A stretch of DNA of 64,000 nucleotides from Glutinoglossum americanum (GCA_020080175.1 JAGHQL010000013.1:1-64000); one strand, 5' to 3'; shown: positions 32,501 to 46,109, counted from the stretch's first letter. The notes: generated by a model from the letters alone, not told the origin. Numbers and translations are program-made.

Positions 32501-35500
32501 TTCTTAAACTGCGCCGTAGCCTCATCTCGCTTTATCATAGCGGCTTTATCCTCCGCTTTAGTCATAGAAGCTCCATTTGTTGATGTAGCTCGCACCAAGG
32601 GTTCCGCAATAGATTCGATTGCTGAAGTTCCACTTGGAGCAGTGGTATCCGCGTTATCTTGTGTTTCGCCTTCGATATTCACAAGCCCCATTATATTATC
32701 TGCCTCATTGCTTCCTAGGCCGAAGCCTTCAAGCCGTGTAGCCTCATTCCACAACTCGGGAAGATTCTTCTCCAGCAAGATCTCCTCCCAGACACATGAG
32801 CGATGCAGCTTACCCAAATCTTCCACAAGTCGTTGGTACATATCTGTGAGGTTCACCTGAGTGAAAATAGTATGGGCTGATCGGTGATTGAACATTGGCT
32901 GTGAAAAGGACTCTGCCAGTACATGGCAGAGATTGAGAACTGCGACAAGGCTCTTGGCATACACTGTGCCGTTTCCCTTCACATCTTCCTCCGTGAGCAG
33001 CGCCGTCTCCTCCGTTTCCGGTAAACCGGAAGATCCGCGGTTTGTGAGCGGTGCGAAGTATGCGACCTTCTCCTCGTGTCCGACGAACGGCTTTAGCTGA
33101 TCTACTGCTGCTTGAGTCCGGTGAAGGAGCGACGGAATGACCAAATGAGGCTTCTGCTCCACAAGTGCGTGCACCACCCTGGCGATGGCTTGGCTCGCGG
33201 GGCGGTTGCCAAAATCATACGGCAGGCTCTGCAGCATGCAAAAGTCTAGTACATATTCAACACCGCCCATATCGATAAATGCACAGCACAAGGGGGTGTT
33301 GGAAAAGAATCCACCAAGGAATTTGGCAATGACCTCCAAGTAGACTGACACAGAGGGCCCATCCTTCTCGTCCTCCATCTCGACTACGTCTTCGTATAGA
33401 GCGGCTCTTCCAGTGGTTGTCACCTGGCTGGAGTGACAAGCTATGATAGAAGCATCTGCATCGCTCATTTGGACGTCTCCCCCTTCGTCCCGAGCCACTG
33501 ACACCACCTTTTCGTCTCCGGTGCTGCCAGTGTTCTCAGCCCTTTTAGCCAAGTCGTTCTGCTTCTCACCTAATGCCCCCCAACCACCAGATACTTGTAT
33601 CTTCGCATTCTCTCCATCTACCCATAATTTCGTCCCAACTCCTTTCTCTGAGGCGCGTGAACGCACAAGGCTGCCCACCCTAACCACCATAGCGAAAACA
33701 GAGTCGAGAACAGAAGGTTTCAATTGGGGGTGATGGCGAACCAGCTCGTCAAAAGAGCTACCAAGGATGCCAGGAAGGTCCGTCTCAGAATCCATACACT
33801 TAACATGCTCTGGGCTCTCGAATACCTCGAAGAAACTTTCAAAAGCGTCGGAAGCCTGAAACAGCCTCATCCCCGCCGAGTTCAAGCAGATGGCTCCAAA
33901 CGCCTGTGGAATGCATGCAATCGTATCTGAGGCAGGAAGGATGCCCCGAGCGAGCGGCCGGTCACGAGATGTGAGAATTTTCTGTCCCGACCCAGGTGCA
34001 TCCGCCGCCAAATGAGGACCACTAGCGATTCCGCCTTCTTCACCCCTCGCTTCTTCTATGACAACCGAAGATCCATGTTCGGCCTCGCCCCTAGCGCTCT
34101 CCACTGGCTCCCTCTTATCCTCTTCCGGGACAATGATGTCCTTACATGTAACTGCCTCCAAAAGTCCTTTGCTCAAACCAGCCTCCGCTATGACTGCATA
34201 GCTAGTAGGCTCATTATGAATAAAGCTGCTAAGAATGTTCACAGCTCCACTCCACACGTTTGCACCAAACACCTTGGCATTTTTAAGCACTATGCGGAGG
34301 CCCCCTAGTAGTTGTGATGAATCGATCAGGTTCCGAAGCAGCCGGTCGAAGTTCCCACCACTATGACCCATCATATGGTGCATAAACTTGAATAATGCGC
34401 GCAGAGTTTGTTGCTGAAAGTAAGGAATGTCGTAATCGGTTGCCTGATTCCGATACTCGACTGGAATTCCCTCACCATTCAGAGCTTTTTTAAACGCCGA
34501 ATCGACTTCAAAAGCAACCAAGTCGGATATAGCATCCAGCCCTTTTGAATTAGCAAGGCTTTGGAAAGCGTCCCGCACATTATAGACAAACGTATCCAAA
34601 AAATTCAAAACCTTTGGGTGATTTCTCTCGGCCCTGCTTGTGCGGATCGTAAGAACCTCGACCAGAATTGGAATGAGACCTGCCGACACAAGCGCTTCAC
34701 CGGTTCGTGCTGTGCTGGGCAGGAAGGAGAGCAAGGAGAAGAGTGCTTCTCGCCATTCGTCCTCATCCAGGCTCTCATTATCGCTGCGCTCGACTCTCAT
34801 TTCTGCCACCGCCTTTCTAACAACGTATAGAAGCACCCCGTGGGTCACATTTACGCTCAAGGCCGAACAAACATCAGGCGCCTTTGTCTTATGTTTTGCT
34901 AATGCCTCCAAGCCGCCAAGAGCCAGCGTTTGAAGCCATCTCGGTATGCTGGCATCACGGTCTCCTGGTGGATGGACAAGCTCGGCAAGTTGATACGCCA
35001 ATTGCAAACGCCTAGGTTCATCCGAGTCCTGTTGCAAAACCTTCTGCTGAAATACTACTTCGGGGTGAACGTAGGCGAGGTTCGTAATAGCGAGGATACG
35101 CACAGCAAGAATTTCACGGCGGGTTACCAGTGACGTAGTCAACGCAGACGCCACACGCAGTCGAGTTAAGAGATCGTAGTGAGATTCCTGGGGGGTTTCA
35201 GGTAAAGTTACCCTAAGCAGTTCCAATGGTGTCGATGCCGATAATTTAGAGTACGGTATCTCTACAACTTTCATCCCCCCAGATCGCGTCTCCTCTGGTA
35301 TCTGCACGCTCGTAATTGACTGGCTACCAGGAGAATCCTCCAAACTCGAAAGACGGCTGTGTCTTGGTGTCTGATGCTGCCCAAGACCTGTGTTTCTCCT
35401 ACTGGGCGTTGGTGTGACTGGTATTTGGGGGGCTGGCCCAACACCAGCACCATGCGCAGCAGGGATCTTGGCATCTCCGGTTACGGATGAAGTATTCATG

Positions 35501-36471
35501 TAGTAAGATAGCCACACATTACCCCATTCTTCCCATCCGGCATCTCCGGTTCTAGCCGGCTTCTTTCCGTCTGCACCTTCACCGACAATGTTACTTATAG
35601 GCGCCGGCGCTCCTTTCGCCAAAGCAACAAGGTCCGTGGCATGAACGGGTATCACTGGACTCGCACGGCCCAAGGAACCAGCCCCACCTGAGGTTGATTT
35701 TTCTTTGCCCTTTCCAGGAGTTACTGGACTCAACGGCTGTGCGGGCTCTGCTGGTGGTAGCGACTTGACAAACGGTGCTGCTAGTTTCTGAACTTTGTCC
35801 AGATTGATGTTGTAGTGACTCAAAAGCAGAGCGGAGTTGATGTGGGACGTGGCACCGACCGTCCGCTGTCGAGAGGCGTGATAACGTTGGGCCAAACGAA
35901 CACCAAGACGCAAGGCGCAGTTCAAAAGAGAGAGGGATGTCGTATTTAGAATATCATTAAGCTGGCCACTGCTGGAATAGAGACTTCGATTTCCACAGTT
36001 CTCCAGGAGCATCCTTGAAAATACCAACACCGCCTCTACCAATTCTCTATCCCCCTCTTTGCCAAACCCCAAAGCCTCGAGTTCACCCTCGCTTGGAGGG
36101 GTATACGACGCTTGTCCTAACTCCCCATCTCCGTTGGCTAGCAGCTGTCGCTCGAACGGCCGTATCTGTACATTATCTTTGAGGCCATACTCGTGATTGA
36201 AAAGCTCTAGTATGTGGTCAAACCGATTGAGCAGAGGGATCCAGTGGTATAGGTCACCCCTCGGGAATGGCCATCGAAGAGGGAATGTAGACAGATGCGC
36301 GGGCAGTTGGTAAAGCGGCACGGCGATTGATGTATTAACAAACTTTAACAAGGCGGGGGACTGTAAGGAGAAGAGCTCAGTTAGCGGCATCTCTCAAGAT
36401 CAGTTTCGCAAGTTAAATCTTACAAGAGTTGCCTCGTGCTTTGGGCCCGCCGTCTTCCTGATCTTCGCCAT
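23506..36471 (-). CDS. TOM1: Giant HECT E3 ubiquitin ligase, TOM1/HUWE1 family
   Basis: There are eight exons: 36471-36424, 36360-32244, 32187-28801, 28740-28084, 28035-27888, 27823-24060, 24003-23659 and 23600-23506. All phases agree, and the product is 4186 residues. The N-terminal half is the armadillo-like scaffold of the family ([20 protein letters not shown] near residue 50). A UBA-like segment follows ([20 protein letters not shown]). Then come a long Asp/Glu-rich region (exon 4), paired helices of the DUF4414 type ([17 protein letters not shown] and [17 protein letters not shown]) and a C-terminal HECT domain ([35 protein letters not shown]). The catalytic Cys is about residue 4153, in the last part of exon 7. 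The yeast relative Tom1 acts in the nucleus on excess histones, unassembled ribosomal proteins and mRNA export factors. All introns are short (50-75 bp). The short first exon ([16 protein letters not shown]) is inferred from frame and splice sites. Confidence 0.95.
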
Positions 36472-37877
36472 TGCGAAGACGCCAAGAAGTAGACGGCAGT
36501 ATCAGCTACCTTAACACCACCACCTACCAACCACTATCACGTAAATGGAGAAACGTTGTGTTCAGCGCAAGCTCTAATGAAACCGGTGTTATCTTTGTCG
36601 AGAGTGGGTTGGCCTAACAGAAGTGACGTTTCGTTAGCGGGTGACGCGATCACCTTGACAGCTTCTACTCTGCTAAAAGCTTGGCGTAAGTCCGATACAG
36701 AATGTTAAGAAGCTATCAGCCTGGTGTTGTTTTGAGAGTAGCTGAGAGCCTAACAGACTAGATGAGCTTGTAGTGACTCTCTACCTAGTTGATGGAAGAA
36801 CTTCGTCACAAATGAGGCTCAAGTAATATGGATCAGTATTCCACAAATCAAGGATCTAGCTTACCAAATATGGTAGAAAGTCGGAACAGTAAAACTCCCA
36901 GGGATCTCGAAATACCGTATCCTCCTTCCAGTGTTAGGAAGATGGAAACAGGGAAAGTTGGTACGTTAGTCAAAGTAGAACAAGAATGAGTGAGAAAACA
37001 ACGGCTCAAAAAAGCGGTGCAGGACGCTTTTTTATGAGTTCGATGCCACACTGAGTCTAGAAGTTCTGCTAGCTTGTCGATGAAGGCAGAGAGGCACCTC
37101 TGTAGCGTGGAGCGGAAGGTGATGTGTGATGCAAGAGATGACCATGAGGCAAGGAACGGACTGTTAGAATAGTAGAACTTCACATTCACTCGAGCCTTGC
37201 ATAACTTTGTGCCAAGATTACAGGGTAACTCGGTGGGGCTCGCGCCACAACCCGTGTGGCTTCCAACAAGAAATTCACCACCCTCTGATGCCCAAATATT
37301 TGGCTATTAAGACATTCCGTCCCAAGGTAACCTGTAAAGATTATACATATTGTCTTGTCAGAAGAGATTGACTCTCTCTGCCAATCACCAATACTACGCT
37401 CCCAAAATTGAGCGTAGTATGTTTCAAGCACGGTGAAACGGAGAAACTGTCCCCTGACCCTTACAGTAGCATATTCCAACAAAAAATTTGAGAAACCCAA
37501 CCGTGTTGTCTAATCGCAATTTGAACAAAGCCGCATACATAACCACCACCAACTGGGACACACCAGCCTCTCTATCTGGATCCCGGCCCTGTGAAGGCAT
37601 CCTACGGCTAGCAATCCTCCACCTTACTAGATACCACATCGCCAATCCCGAGGGAAGTCACAGTGCACAAGTGGACGGATAACGCCGTATACACGACTTC
37701 CTACTGAACAATTTCACCAACAGGCGAATCTTGAAAACGGAAATTACACATGATTCCATGACGCCATTGTCTTAGACCGCTGAATCAGCATCCGGTGGTC
37801 CTAAGATCGTTCGATAAGTCCAGAGCGGTTGTCATCCGCCGAACATAGGACGGCACACTCAAGTCTTCGAACACACA
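36472..37877. promoter_or_regulatory. 1.4-kb divergent spacer (TOM1 / GYP5-like)
   Basis: The stretch holds the promoters of two large divergent genes. A perfect inverted repeat lies at 37391-37420: ATACTACGCTC, an 8-nt loop, GAGCGTAGTAT. Short ORFs on both strands show no family features and are probably chance. Confidence 0.5.
37391..37420. repeat. Perfect 11-bp inverted repeat with 8-nt loop
   Basis: ATACTACGCTC and its exact reverse complement flank CCAAAATT. It could form a hairpin in RNA or DNA, or serve as a dimer-binding site. Nothing else in the spacer explains it. Confidence 0.7.
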
Positions 37878-40800
37878 ATGACGGACGAAAAGCATTCTGA
37901 TGAGCACATGCCACATGACTTAGCAGGGAGCAGGGCTTCGGTGAGAGCAGAAAGTCCAGAACATGAAGATGTGAGTGGTCTGCAGGATACGTTACGCAGC
38001 AATACATCCTATTTAGCTATTGTCTCTATGGTTGCAGAGGCTGATACATTCTGATTACAACCAGGATATATTTGAAGACGTTCCCGATTCTCCTCAGCAA
38101 ACCAGTCGTCATGCCTCTCCTCCGGCCGTAACAAGGTCACTGACTACACGTCGACCATCTTCCTCATCAACCACAACGACACGACACACATTATCCGACC
38201 CTCCTCCCGTGCCCGCTGTACCCGAGAATAGTGAGCCCGACACATCTGCCAAAGATTTACAATCCAATTCAGACTCCCACCCCCCCAAATCCCCTCTCCT
38301 TACATCCCATCGCATATCAACAATGTCTCTTGACGAAGTCAACCTAGACGAGGCTGCTACCGACGACCAATCATCTCGATCAAGGTCATCAACACAGGCG
38401 TCAAAGCTCCCCCCTAACCTCCCTTCAAGGTCTTCTACAACCTCAGTTGCGAAATCACAAGGGCTCTCAGGCGTCTTGCCTTCTATTCCATGGGGGGCTC
38501 CCCCACAACCCCCAGCTATGAAAAGTCTACCACCTCCCCCACCTACGACAAGGAAGCGTTCAAGTCCATTCTCCTGGTTATCCAGAAATTCTAACTCGGC
38601 ATCGAAAGAAGTATCTTCTCCGCCACTAGCTGCTTCCAACACTACCGATAAAAAAGACAGAAGGGACACAGTGTCTTCGCTCGCGACCATCAGCAGTAAT
38701 CCCGAATTAATGCTAAGTAGAATCGAAGACGGGCATGAGTCTGACGGTTCCAATGCTGCCAACAGCAAACCATTTCCAAGACCCGGTAGAGACAGTCTGC
38801 GTGACCGGTTCAAACTCCTAAGGATGAGAGAAGAGGCGGGAATTATTTCACTTGAAGATGAGGCAAGTGGCAACCACGGTGGAGGAGGGTCTATATTAGC
38901 AGGTCTCGTCGGACGTAGTACTGGTTTAGGGCTTGGTGTTGCAAGTCCAACAACCGTGATCGATGAAAAAGAGAGCGTACATACGGGCCAAACGCCCCAA
39001 TCGACTTCGGTGACGGTACCCCCCAGCTCCATACCGGCTGCGGCAAATATGAATCTACCACCCGGGACTGCTTCTGGAGTATCTGCGGGACCTTCAGCCA
39101 TGGTTGATCCGGCATCACCTGTAGACTGGGATTTATGGCAGTCTGTCGTTTATGAAGGACCAGCAGCAGTCGCGCGGACAAGTCCAGAAGAATTGAATCG
39201 AGCAATCGCGAGCGGCATACCTAGCGCCATTCGGGGAGTAGTTTGGCAGGTTTTGGCCCAAAGCAAAAACGAAGAACTTGAAGGGGTGTACCGAGATTTA
39301 GTTGCAAGAGGCACAGAGAAGGAAAAGGATAGGATAAGCGACTTTGGCGGACCTACCGCAGGTACTCCTGGCCTAGCAAAGAACGAAGCTAGCAACAGCC
39401 ATACCAACGGAAACGGGAGGGGAAAGGATTCGATAACCTCATCATCTTCATCAGTTCATTCAGACCCTTCGATTCCTAGCACGGCTGCCAATGGCATCTC
39501 ATCTCCTACAGCATCACATGCCGAGAGAGATGCTGACGCTATCGCTAGATTACAAGCTACGCTCTTAGCAGAGAAGAAAAAGAAGGCCAAGGAGGATGCT
39601 TTAGCTTTGCAAAGGCTAGAGAAAGTTATCAAGCGGGATTTGGGGGCAAGAACAAGCTTCTCAAAATACGCCGCCGCAGCTGGACTCCAGGATGCCTTAT
39701 TTGGAGTGTGCAAAGCGTATGCCTTATTCGACGAAGGAGTAGGCTATGCCCAAGGGATCAACTTCCTTGCAATGCCTCTGCTCTTCAATGTAAGCGAGTC
39801 CCAAACCCTTTTCCTCTTATCGTTAATCAGATCAACTCATACTCTCGGCAGATGCCCGAAGAGGAGGCATTTTGCCTACTCGTTCGAATGATGAACCAGT
39901 ATCATCTCCGTGAAATGTTCATACAGGACATGCCAGGGTTGCATTTACATCTATACCAATTTGAACGTCTTCTTGAAGACCTAGAACCGGGGCTCTATTG
40001 CCATCTTCATCGGCGAGGGGTATCTCCCCAGCTTTATGCCACCCAGTGGCTCCTTACACTTTTCGCGTATCGCTTTCCCCTTCAGCTTGTCCTACGCATA
40101 TACGATCTTCTCCTCAGTGAAGGCCTCGAGGGCGCCATCCTCAAATTCGGTATCGTTTTGATGCAAAAGAATGTGGAAACACTAATGAAGATGAACGACA
40201 TGGCGGCTCTAACAACGTTTCTTAAAGAGCGCCTCTTTGACGTTTACACCGACCAAGCACCGTCCACAAATTCTTTACTAGAATCGGGCTTCTTTGGCAG
40301 CTCCGGGGGTAGCGATAAAGAAATCTACCGTGCTGACGTCATGGTACAAGATGCATGCGCTGTAAAAATAACGCCAGAAATCCTGAAGAAATATACCGCG
40401 GAATGGGAAGAAAAGGTCCGATTGGAGAGGGAGCGCGAGGCTGAGGTTGAGGCTCTGAAATCCCAGAATGTCAATCTTTCCCTCCGAATCCGTCAACTCG
40501 AAGAGCGCTCGGAGAAATTTGATACCGAGCATGTTCAGGTAGCTTCAGAACTTGTTCGGACAAAGGTTGAGAATGAAGAATTGAAGGATGAGAATGAGAG
40601 TCTTAGGGGTCAGACCGCTGAACTCCGATGCTTAGTAGAGAAACAGCCGGCTGAGGTCGAGTCACGACTAAAAGAGGAGATGGACCGGATCATGAAACGG
40701 AATCTGGAAGTGCACAACGATAATCAGGCTTTGGAGGAACAACTCTCAGAGATGGAAAAGGACTTGGTCAATGCTAAGATGCAATATGCCGAGGTGTGTT

Positions 40801-40919
40801 GAACTCCCATTCGTTGGATGACCGGTCTAAAGCAATACTAACGTCCTTCCAAGATCAATTCTGCTCACGAGACTCTGAAGCAAAAGTGGAATGATCTTCG
40901 GAGGGCACTCGGCGACTGA
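37878..40919 (+). CDS. GYP5: Rab GTPase-activating protein (TBC domain), GYP5-like
   Basis: There are four exons: 37878-37970, 38038-39789, 39852-40793 and 40854-40919, giving 950 residues. Exon 1 (MTDEKHSDEHMPHDL) joins in phase to RLIHSDYNQDIFEDV. The first ~350 residues are Ser/Pro-rich and disordered, including a Pro-rich patch (KSLPPPPPTTRKR). The TBC domain runs from about WDLWQSVVYEGPAAVARTSP to YTDQAPSTN. It has the Arg finger VIKRDLGART (IxxDxxR) and the Gln finger GYAQGINF (YxQG), so it should be active. A ~130-residue coiled coil closes the protein (LEREREAEVEALKSQNVNL onward). Yeast Gyp5 and Gyl1 have this plan and act on Ypt1/Sec4 in ER-Golgi and polarised secretion. A ~90-residue insert splits the TBC domain between the GVVWQVL and IKRDLGART regions. 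Confidence 0.9.
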
Positions 40920-43102
40920 GGACATCTTTTATCCGTCTCCTATATTCGCAGAGCGAGTTGTGGAACACCAATAATTTGTACAAATTTTCAACTTACCGCA
41001 CTGTCGTTGGAAGACAGACGGTGGTGTCTTGTTTTTGCTGCTTCTTTTGCAGCTGGCATCAGACTCGCGTGTGGTCTCTGCTAGCGACATGTACTGTACA
41101 CCCCTGCTGTTCTAGTTGATGGCTCAGCAAGCATAACTTGGCACAATTGGCTGCCTTTGGCGCTTTAGTCGGGCTTAATTGCATCTGTACTTCTTATGTC
41201 TTCCTCTATTTTCTTGCTAACTTCCACGCCATAGCGCATAAAAATGTATGTGGGTGAATGAGAAAAGATATCATTCTCACGATACATGCGGAGTGCGTTG
41301 CTCCACTAGGCGGCGCCTTCATGTACTTGGGGTAGGGTAAGTCTGCTCCTTCACAAAAAAAGGTGTAAGTGTCAACCAAAACCCCCCAATCTACTAGTTA
41401 AGACCGAAAAATCGAACATTATGCTCAAATACAAGCACGAGAATTTCGCCGATGTGAACTTGATGGTGTTGCCGCTATGGGGGCAGACATTTATTTTCCG
41501 CCTGCCGAAATACCCCTGCACCGTCCGTGCCCACCCGCCAAAAATGGGGGGCAGAGGAGCTCTCCCCATACCACCGCAAAGGGGTATTCAACTACATCGA
41601 ACGCTATTTACCGCTAACACCAACCTTTCTTTTTATCACTACTAGAGCAATGTGGCACGCTGAATCAGGCCTTGGTAAGAAGAGAAAAGAGAGTGTTTGG
41701 TTCGAGAGGCAATGATCCAGGATCGGGAAACGCCGACCTTGCAAATATTTCATTTGAACTCGTCTGACAGGTTGCGTGGAATTACGACAGCTCGTTTCCG
41801 AGTAGCGAATGAGTAGGCAAACACCCTAGAATAATGCTAGACCCATGCACTTGTGCCACCAACCGGCCCGGAGAGTTGGTCCAGAACAGTCAGGCATTAT
41901 AGGCCTTTACGCCACCAAGGTCCCAATCGAAAAGCCGTTGGTTAGTGCTCAGCCAACAGCGACAGGCATCGGAGGGAGCGAGTACTAGCTATCAGAGTAT
42001 TGTGTATGCATACTTTCGCCAATTCTGATTTGGTGATCGCTGGCCTCACCCGCCATCCCATTTTGAAGACGGGTCTCCACAGGGCGACGCGTCATGGGTT
42101 CCTCTACTTTGTTATACTTTCACTTCGTAGAAAGGAGTCCCGGCATGCGAAGTTGTCGCGTGCGCCATGTTCCAGATCAGCCTCAAAACGGTTTGCGTTT
42201 CGCGGTTTCGACTTTACCGTTGAGATGTCTTGCAGCAAAGTTAGTGGCCGGTCGGTGGAGTGGGGCCGCAGACTTCTCCGTCCATATCTGTTCATTGCTT
42301 CTTTTTGTTGCGTTCATCAGGGGCTAGGATTGCTGGAAGTAGACTTGCGTACAATACTTAGGATACGACCTGAGGCGCGTACAGAAGACGTGTGGTCGAG
42401 TCGATCAGCATTACCAGGGAGGCCCGGATAGCTGACGGCCAGTCCCTCTAGCCGAGCCATCGCAAGTGCCAGGGGCATAATCACGGCTGTGCCAGGCTCC
42501 ACATCTCAACCGAAATCCGATAGGCTCTCTTCAACAACCAGACGGCAATCAGCTTTAACCTGTTCGTCCAATTCGTCCCAACTGTTCGCTAATCAGCGAT
42601 AGCCCCGGCAGGTTCGCCACCCCATGTATCACACAGCTTTGCTGTCTATTACCACAATTGGCCGACTCGTCGTGAACCTCATACAACCTATCGCTCGATA
42701 GAAGGGCCGAGTCCACCAGGTACCATGGCCAAATCAACCAACCGAATAATTTACCTGATGGTGTGGACGATTAGACGAGGCAACGATCCCCCATACTATA
42801 CAGCTTTACTCCGTATTTGAATCGCCCTGGCTGATCTTGGACTATATGGACTTTTCCGTCCGCCCCCCAAATCCAAAGTACATACATACACGGCTCACTG
42901 CGTGCTCCTGTGCAAAGAACGGGTCTGGGTAATGGTTCGGAAGCTGCTCGTCCTTTTTGAGCCGTTGGTCATTGATCCGTCTTTCATGTTCAATTGAGAT
43001 ATCTCTGGTCCTTTGCTATATTCCACGTGTGTAAACGCGTCCCTGTCGATAAAAGTCAGTAAACCAGACGAGCAAACGGAGCGGGCAATCCCCCAAGCCA
43101 AG
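40920..43102. other. Gene-poor 2.2 kb, nothing recognised
   Basis: Several short ORFs (up to 143 codons, at 42000-42431) overlap in opposite strands and frames and show no family motif. The stretch lacks obvious repeats. It separates the housekeeping block from the accessory genes to the right. Confidence 0.45.
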
Positions 43103-44443
43103 ATGCTGCAAGAAACTGGAATTCCGAAGGAGGCATTCATCTCTCTATTCAAACTCAAGGTACACTATCCCTTATAGTCTCAGAAACTCACTTATACCAA
43201 CTCGTGCTACTTCTAGATCATAATATGGACGATGATCGGTGTCAATATAGTTTTCGTTGTGGCTCGGACATTCGCGAGATATATGAAGCTAAGGAAGGTC
43301 CAGCTGGAAGACATCATGATGTATCTTGCACTAGCTTTCTTCCTAGCCATGGCAGGAGTCTATCTTTTAGTCCTGCCACCATTATACAGGGTGATTGATG
43401 TCTCCGCCGGAAGGAAGCCGCTATATTACGGGTTCTTCGATGATGGGTATGTAATAATCAAGGGTTTCTTCGCCACGACAATGCTGTTCTGGGCGACGCT
43501 ATGGGCGGTGAAGGTGTCGCTCCTTCTCCTTTTCCGCCGCTTGATGGTCGGATTGACAAATTACATGCGCCTGTGGTGGACGCTGTTAATATTCACCTTG
43601 ATCACCTTCGTTGGATGCGTTGTTTCGGAGGTCCTTTCATGCGAGCATTGGTTTCAAATTGGTTCGTATATAGGTCTTCTGCATCGCTCAGGTAACTAGC
43701 TAACTCTATGTATAGGCATAACGGGCAGCTGCAATTCCCCCCGAGATGAATATGCCCAAAAAATCTGCCTCTTCTACGCTCTGGCTGCTGACCTTATTAC
43801 CGATATCTTGAGTATGTCTCTATCGCGTCTGTCAAATGGGGATTGCTGACAGCCCACTGTAGTAATGGCCCTTCCAATGCGGTTGCTCTGGAACCTCCGC
43901 ATCTCCCGTGCAGAAAAAATAAGCGTCGCTTGCATTTTCGGAGTAGGCGTGATCTGCATGATCTTCGCTACCATCCGCGTCATATCAATCAGCCAAAAGG
44001 CTGAGACCGGCCAAGCCAGTCCGACGTGGCTGGCTTTGTGGGCAGTGATTGAAGACTCAGTTGGTAATATATACCGCTCTTGCAATAGGTTTCTCATCAT
44101 CAATGACTAACGAGCTCTCGTACACAGCAATTATTGTCGGATGCCTCCCGTCCTTTGCGGTAGTCTTGCGAAGTTTCCGTCCCAAACGGACCACTTACGG
44201 TGCCTATGGATGGCAAAAAACCCCTGACAACAACAGCAAGCCGCGAACTGCCAGCAGCATAAAACTGAAGAGTCCGGCGCATAGCTCATTTGGGACAACT
44301 GCGGAAGGATCACCATCACAAGAGCACCTCACCCCACCTCCGAAGGGTATTTTGGTCACCAGTTCTCACAACATAGTAAGTTTTAGATCCTGTTCTACTT
44401 AAGCCCTAACTCTAACATTCCTTAGACAGTAGAGCAGTTTTAA
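43103..44443 (+). CDS. PTH11-like rhodopsin-domain 7-TM membrane protein
   Basis: Six exons: 43103-43159, 43217-43661, 43716-43811, 43863-44063, 44128-44375 and 44426-44443. Phases agree and the product is 354 residues. It has the family order: WTMIGVNIVFVVARTFARY, a short loop KVQLEDIMMYLALAFF, then KGFFATTMLFWATLWAVKVS and LLLFRRLM. Next come LITFVGCVVSEVLSCEHWF, ITGSCN with ICLFYALAADLITDIL, and IMALPMRLLWNLRISRAEKI. It ends with a late pair of membrane segments and a hydrophilic tail. These are the marks of the fungal rhodopsin-domain/SAT4 family that includes Magnaporthe PTH11, a proposed surface-sensing receptor. No CFEM Cys cluster precedes the first membrane segment. Ligand and signalling partner are unknown. 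The last exon is only 18 nt (TVEQF then stop), so the exact C-terminus is the least certain part. Confidence 0.85.
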
Positions 44444-46109
44444 AAAGAGCCCCGGAGAGGTCTGGTACCCCGGTAAAGAGCCAAAAAAAAGTTTATATAA
44501 ACTATCTAAACCATCTAACATCAACCCACCAACAAAAACTCCATTCGTTTGGAGAGGGGGCTATAATATGCGGGAATATAGGTGTTTCACTGCTTTTCAT
44601 CGGTGTTCGAGATTATACTTCTTTTCGGAGGAGTTTGTAGGGAGTTGGAGCGTGGAGTCACTTTTATTGGCTTTATATATCTTTCCCCATCTACATTTCT
44701 ACACACTCCCCAACCCTACTCCTAAGCGCATCTAGCGGGAGTAAGTCTTTTGAATTGTATAAAGAATATGCTCGGACGTCCCTTGGGCGTCCAAAAACAA
44801 CCGCTCCTGTAACGAAACCGTTGCGAGCTCCTGGATATAATCACATTAGCTACCCTAGAAATTTTTTCCTACTCCCACACCATCAAACAAAAAAAAAAAC
44901 TAAACTACCCAATTGGCAAATCGGAACACAGCCTTCGTCTGAAACCCTGTATTTAATCTGTACAGGGGGTGAGGCAAGGAAGAGCTAACGCAGTATGTCG
45001 AGCTCGTAATATTACGTGAAGAGGGTGGGTTGAGAAAAGGGCATCCCATGTGCGTCAGGGGGAACAAAAGCACCCACGGCGTTTAAGGAACAACGCTTAC
45101 AGATTTTCTGATAACGATAGTTGGGGCTTGTTGCGCATTTCTTTTGTCAAAAACATAGAAGCGATTTTGAGGCGACGATGATGACAGGAGAACAGGAGGT
45201 TGTGAAACTCAAATGGCACGCAAACAAGGTATCACCCCCCTCATCCGATGTTTTCACCCACTCCACACACTGGTATGGCGGAATCTCCGACTAAGCGCGG
45301 GCTTATCGCTAGGGCTTGAATCAGGCGGCATTCGCGAGCAGCGTCCCCTCAGCCAAGCTGAGTTGGGTCCGCAAAAAAAGGACAGAAACACATGACCTAG
45401 CACTATAGCTCGAGGATAACTAGCTATTTACACGGCAGGACTCAATCAACCAACCAATCAACCAGCACTGAATCCATCCACTTCGTCTGTTTCGACCCCT
45501 CTAATATCACTGTGCATCTCGATTGTCAGCCTTTCACATTCTCCATGTGGTTGATTTCCAACGCAGCGTGATTTGAGTGTTTAAGCTAGCCTAGTTACCA
45601 GGCCTAGCCTGCTTGCTAAGCCTAACATGCTTGCCTGCATGGTATAGAGGAGTTGAACTTGCATGTTCTCATGGACCTAAAGTGAGCACCGGTAGTTGTC
45701 GAAAATTGGCCATCCTGACAAATATATGCTCCGCAAGAGCTCTCTACTAAAAGGGTTAACCCGCCTTGAAGGCCTTGACTTGACGACGAAGAAATCGCCG
45801 ATGCTATTGCCAATCAATAGGACGTATTCGCCACTATGCACGACAGGCAGAATACTTTGGTGGGAGCTAAACGTGAGGTGGCGGTATCGACGATTCAAGA
45901 TGAACATGCCATTGCTCGCTGCCGCATTTTGGAAAAGTCACGCAAGATTGGAGTGGGACTTCTAAAGCCCTTTAAGTTTTCCTTCTCATTACCCATCTAC
46001 CATTCTCTAATTGCTCGAGTAGGATGTGAATCCAAACACATCGACACGTACGGAAGAAATGCTGGTCTATCCCTTTGCTAAGGAATCCATGGTTTGCAGG
46101 GCACAGCTC
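44444..46109. other. Gene-poor, A/T-richer stretch
   Basis: Beyond the PTH11-like gene the DNA is richer in A and T (notably 44450-44900), with stop codons in all frames. No ORF shows a family motif, and no terminal repeats were found. It may contain the lost 5' part of the NB-ARC relic that starts near 46110. Confidence 0.4.

Noticed and set aside
22160-36400. Many plus-strand ORFs opposite the PRPP synthetase and TOM1 exons
   Set aside because: They are antisense shadows of conserved minus-strand coding sequence.
42000-42431. 143-codon ORF in the gene-poor stretch
   Set aside because: There is no motif, ORFs overlap on the other strand, and no supporting context. Judged chance.
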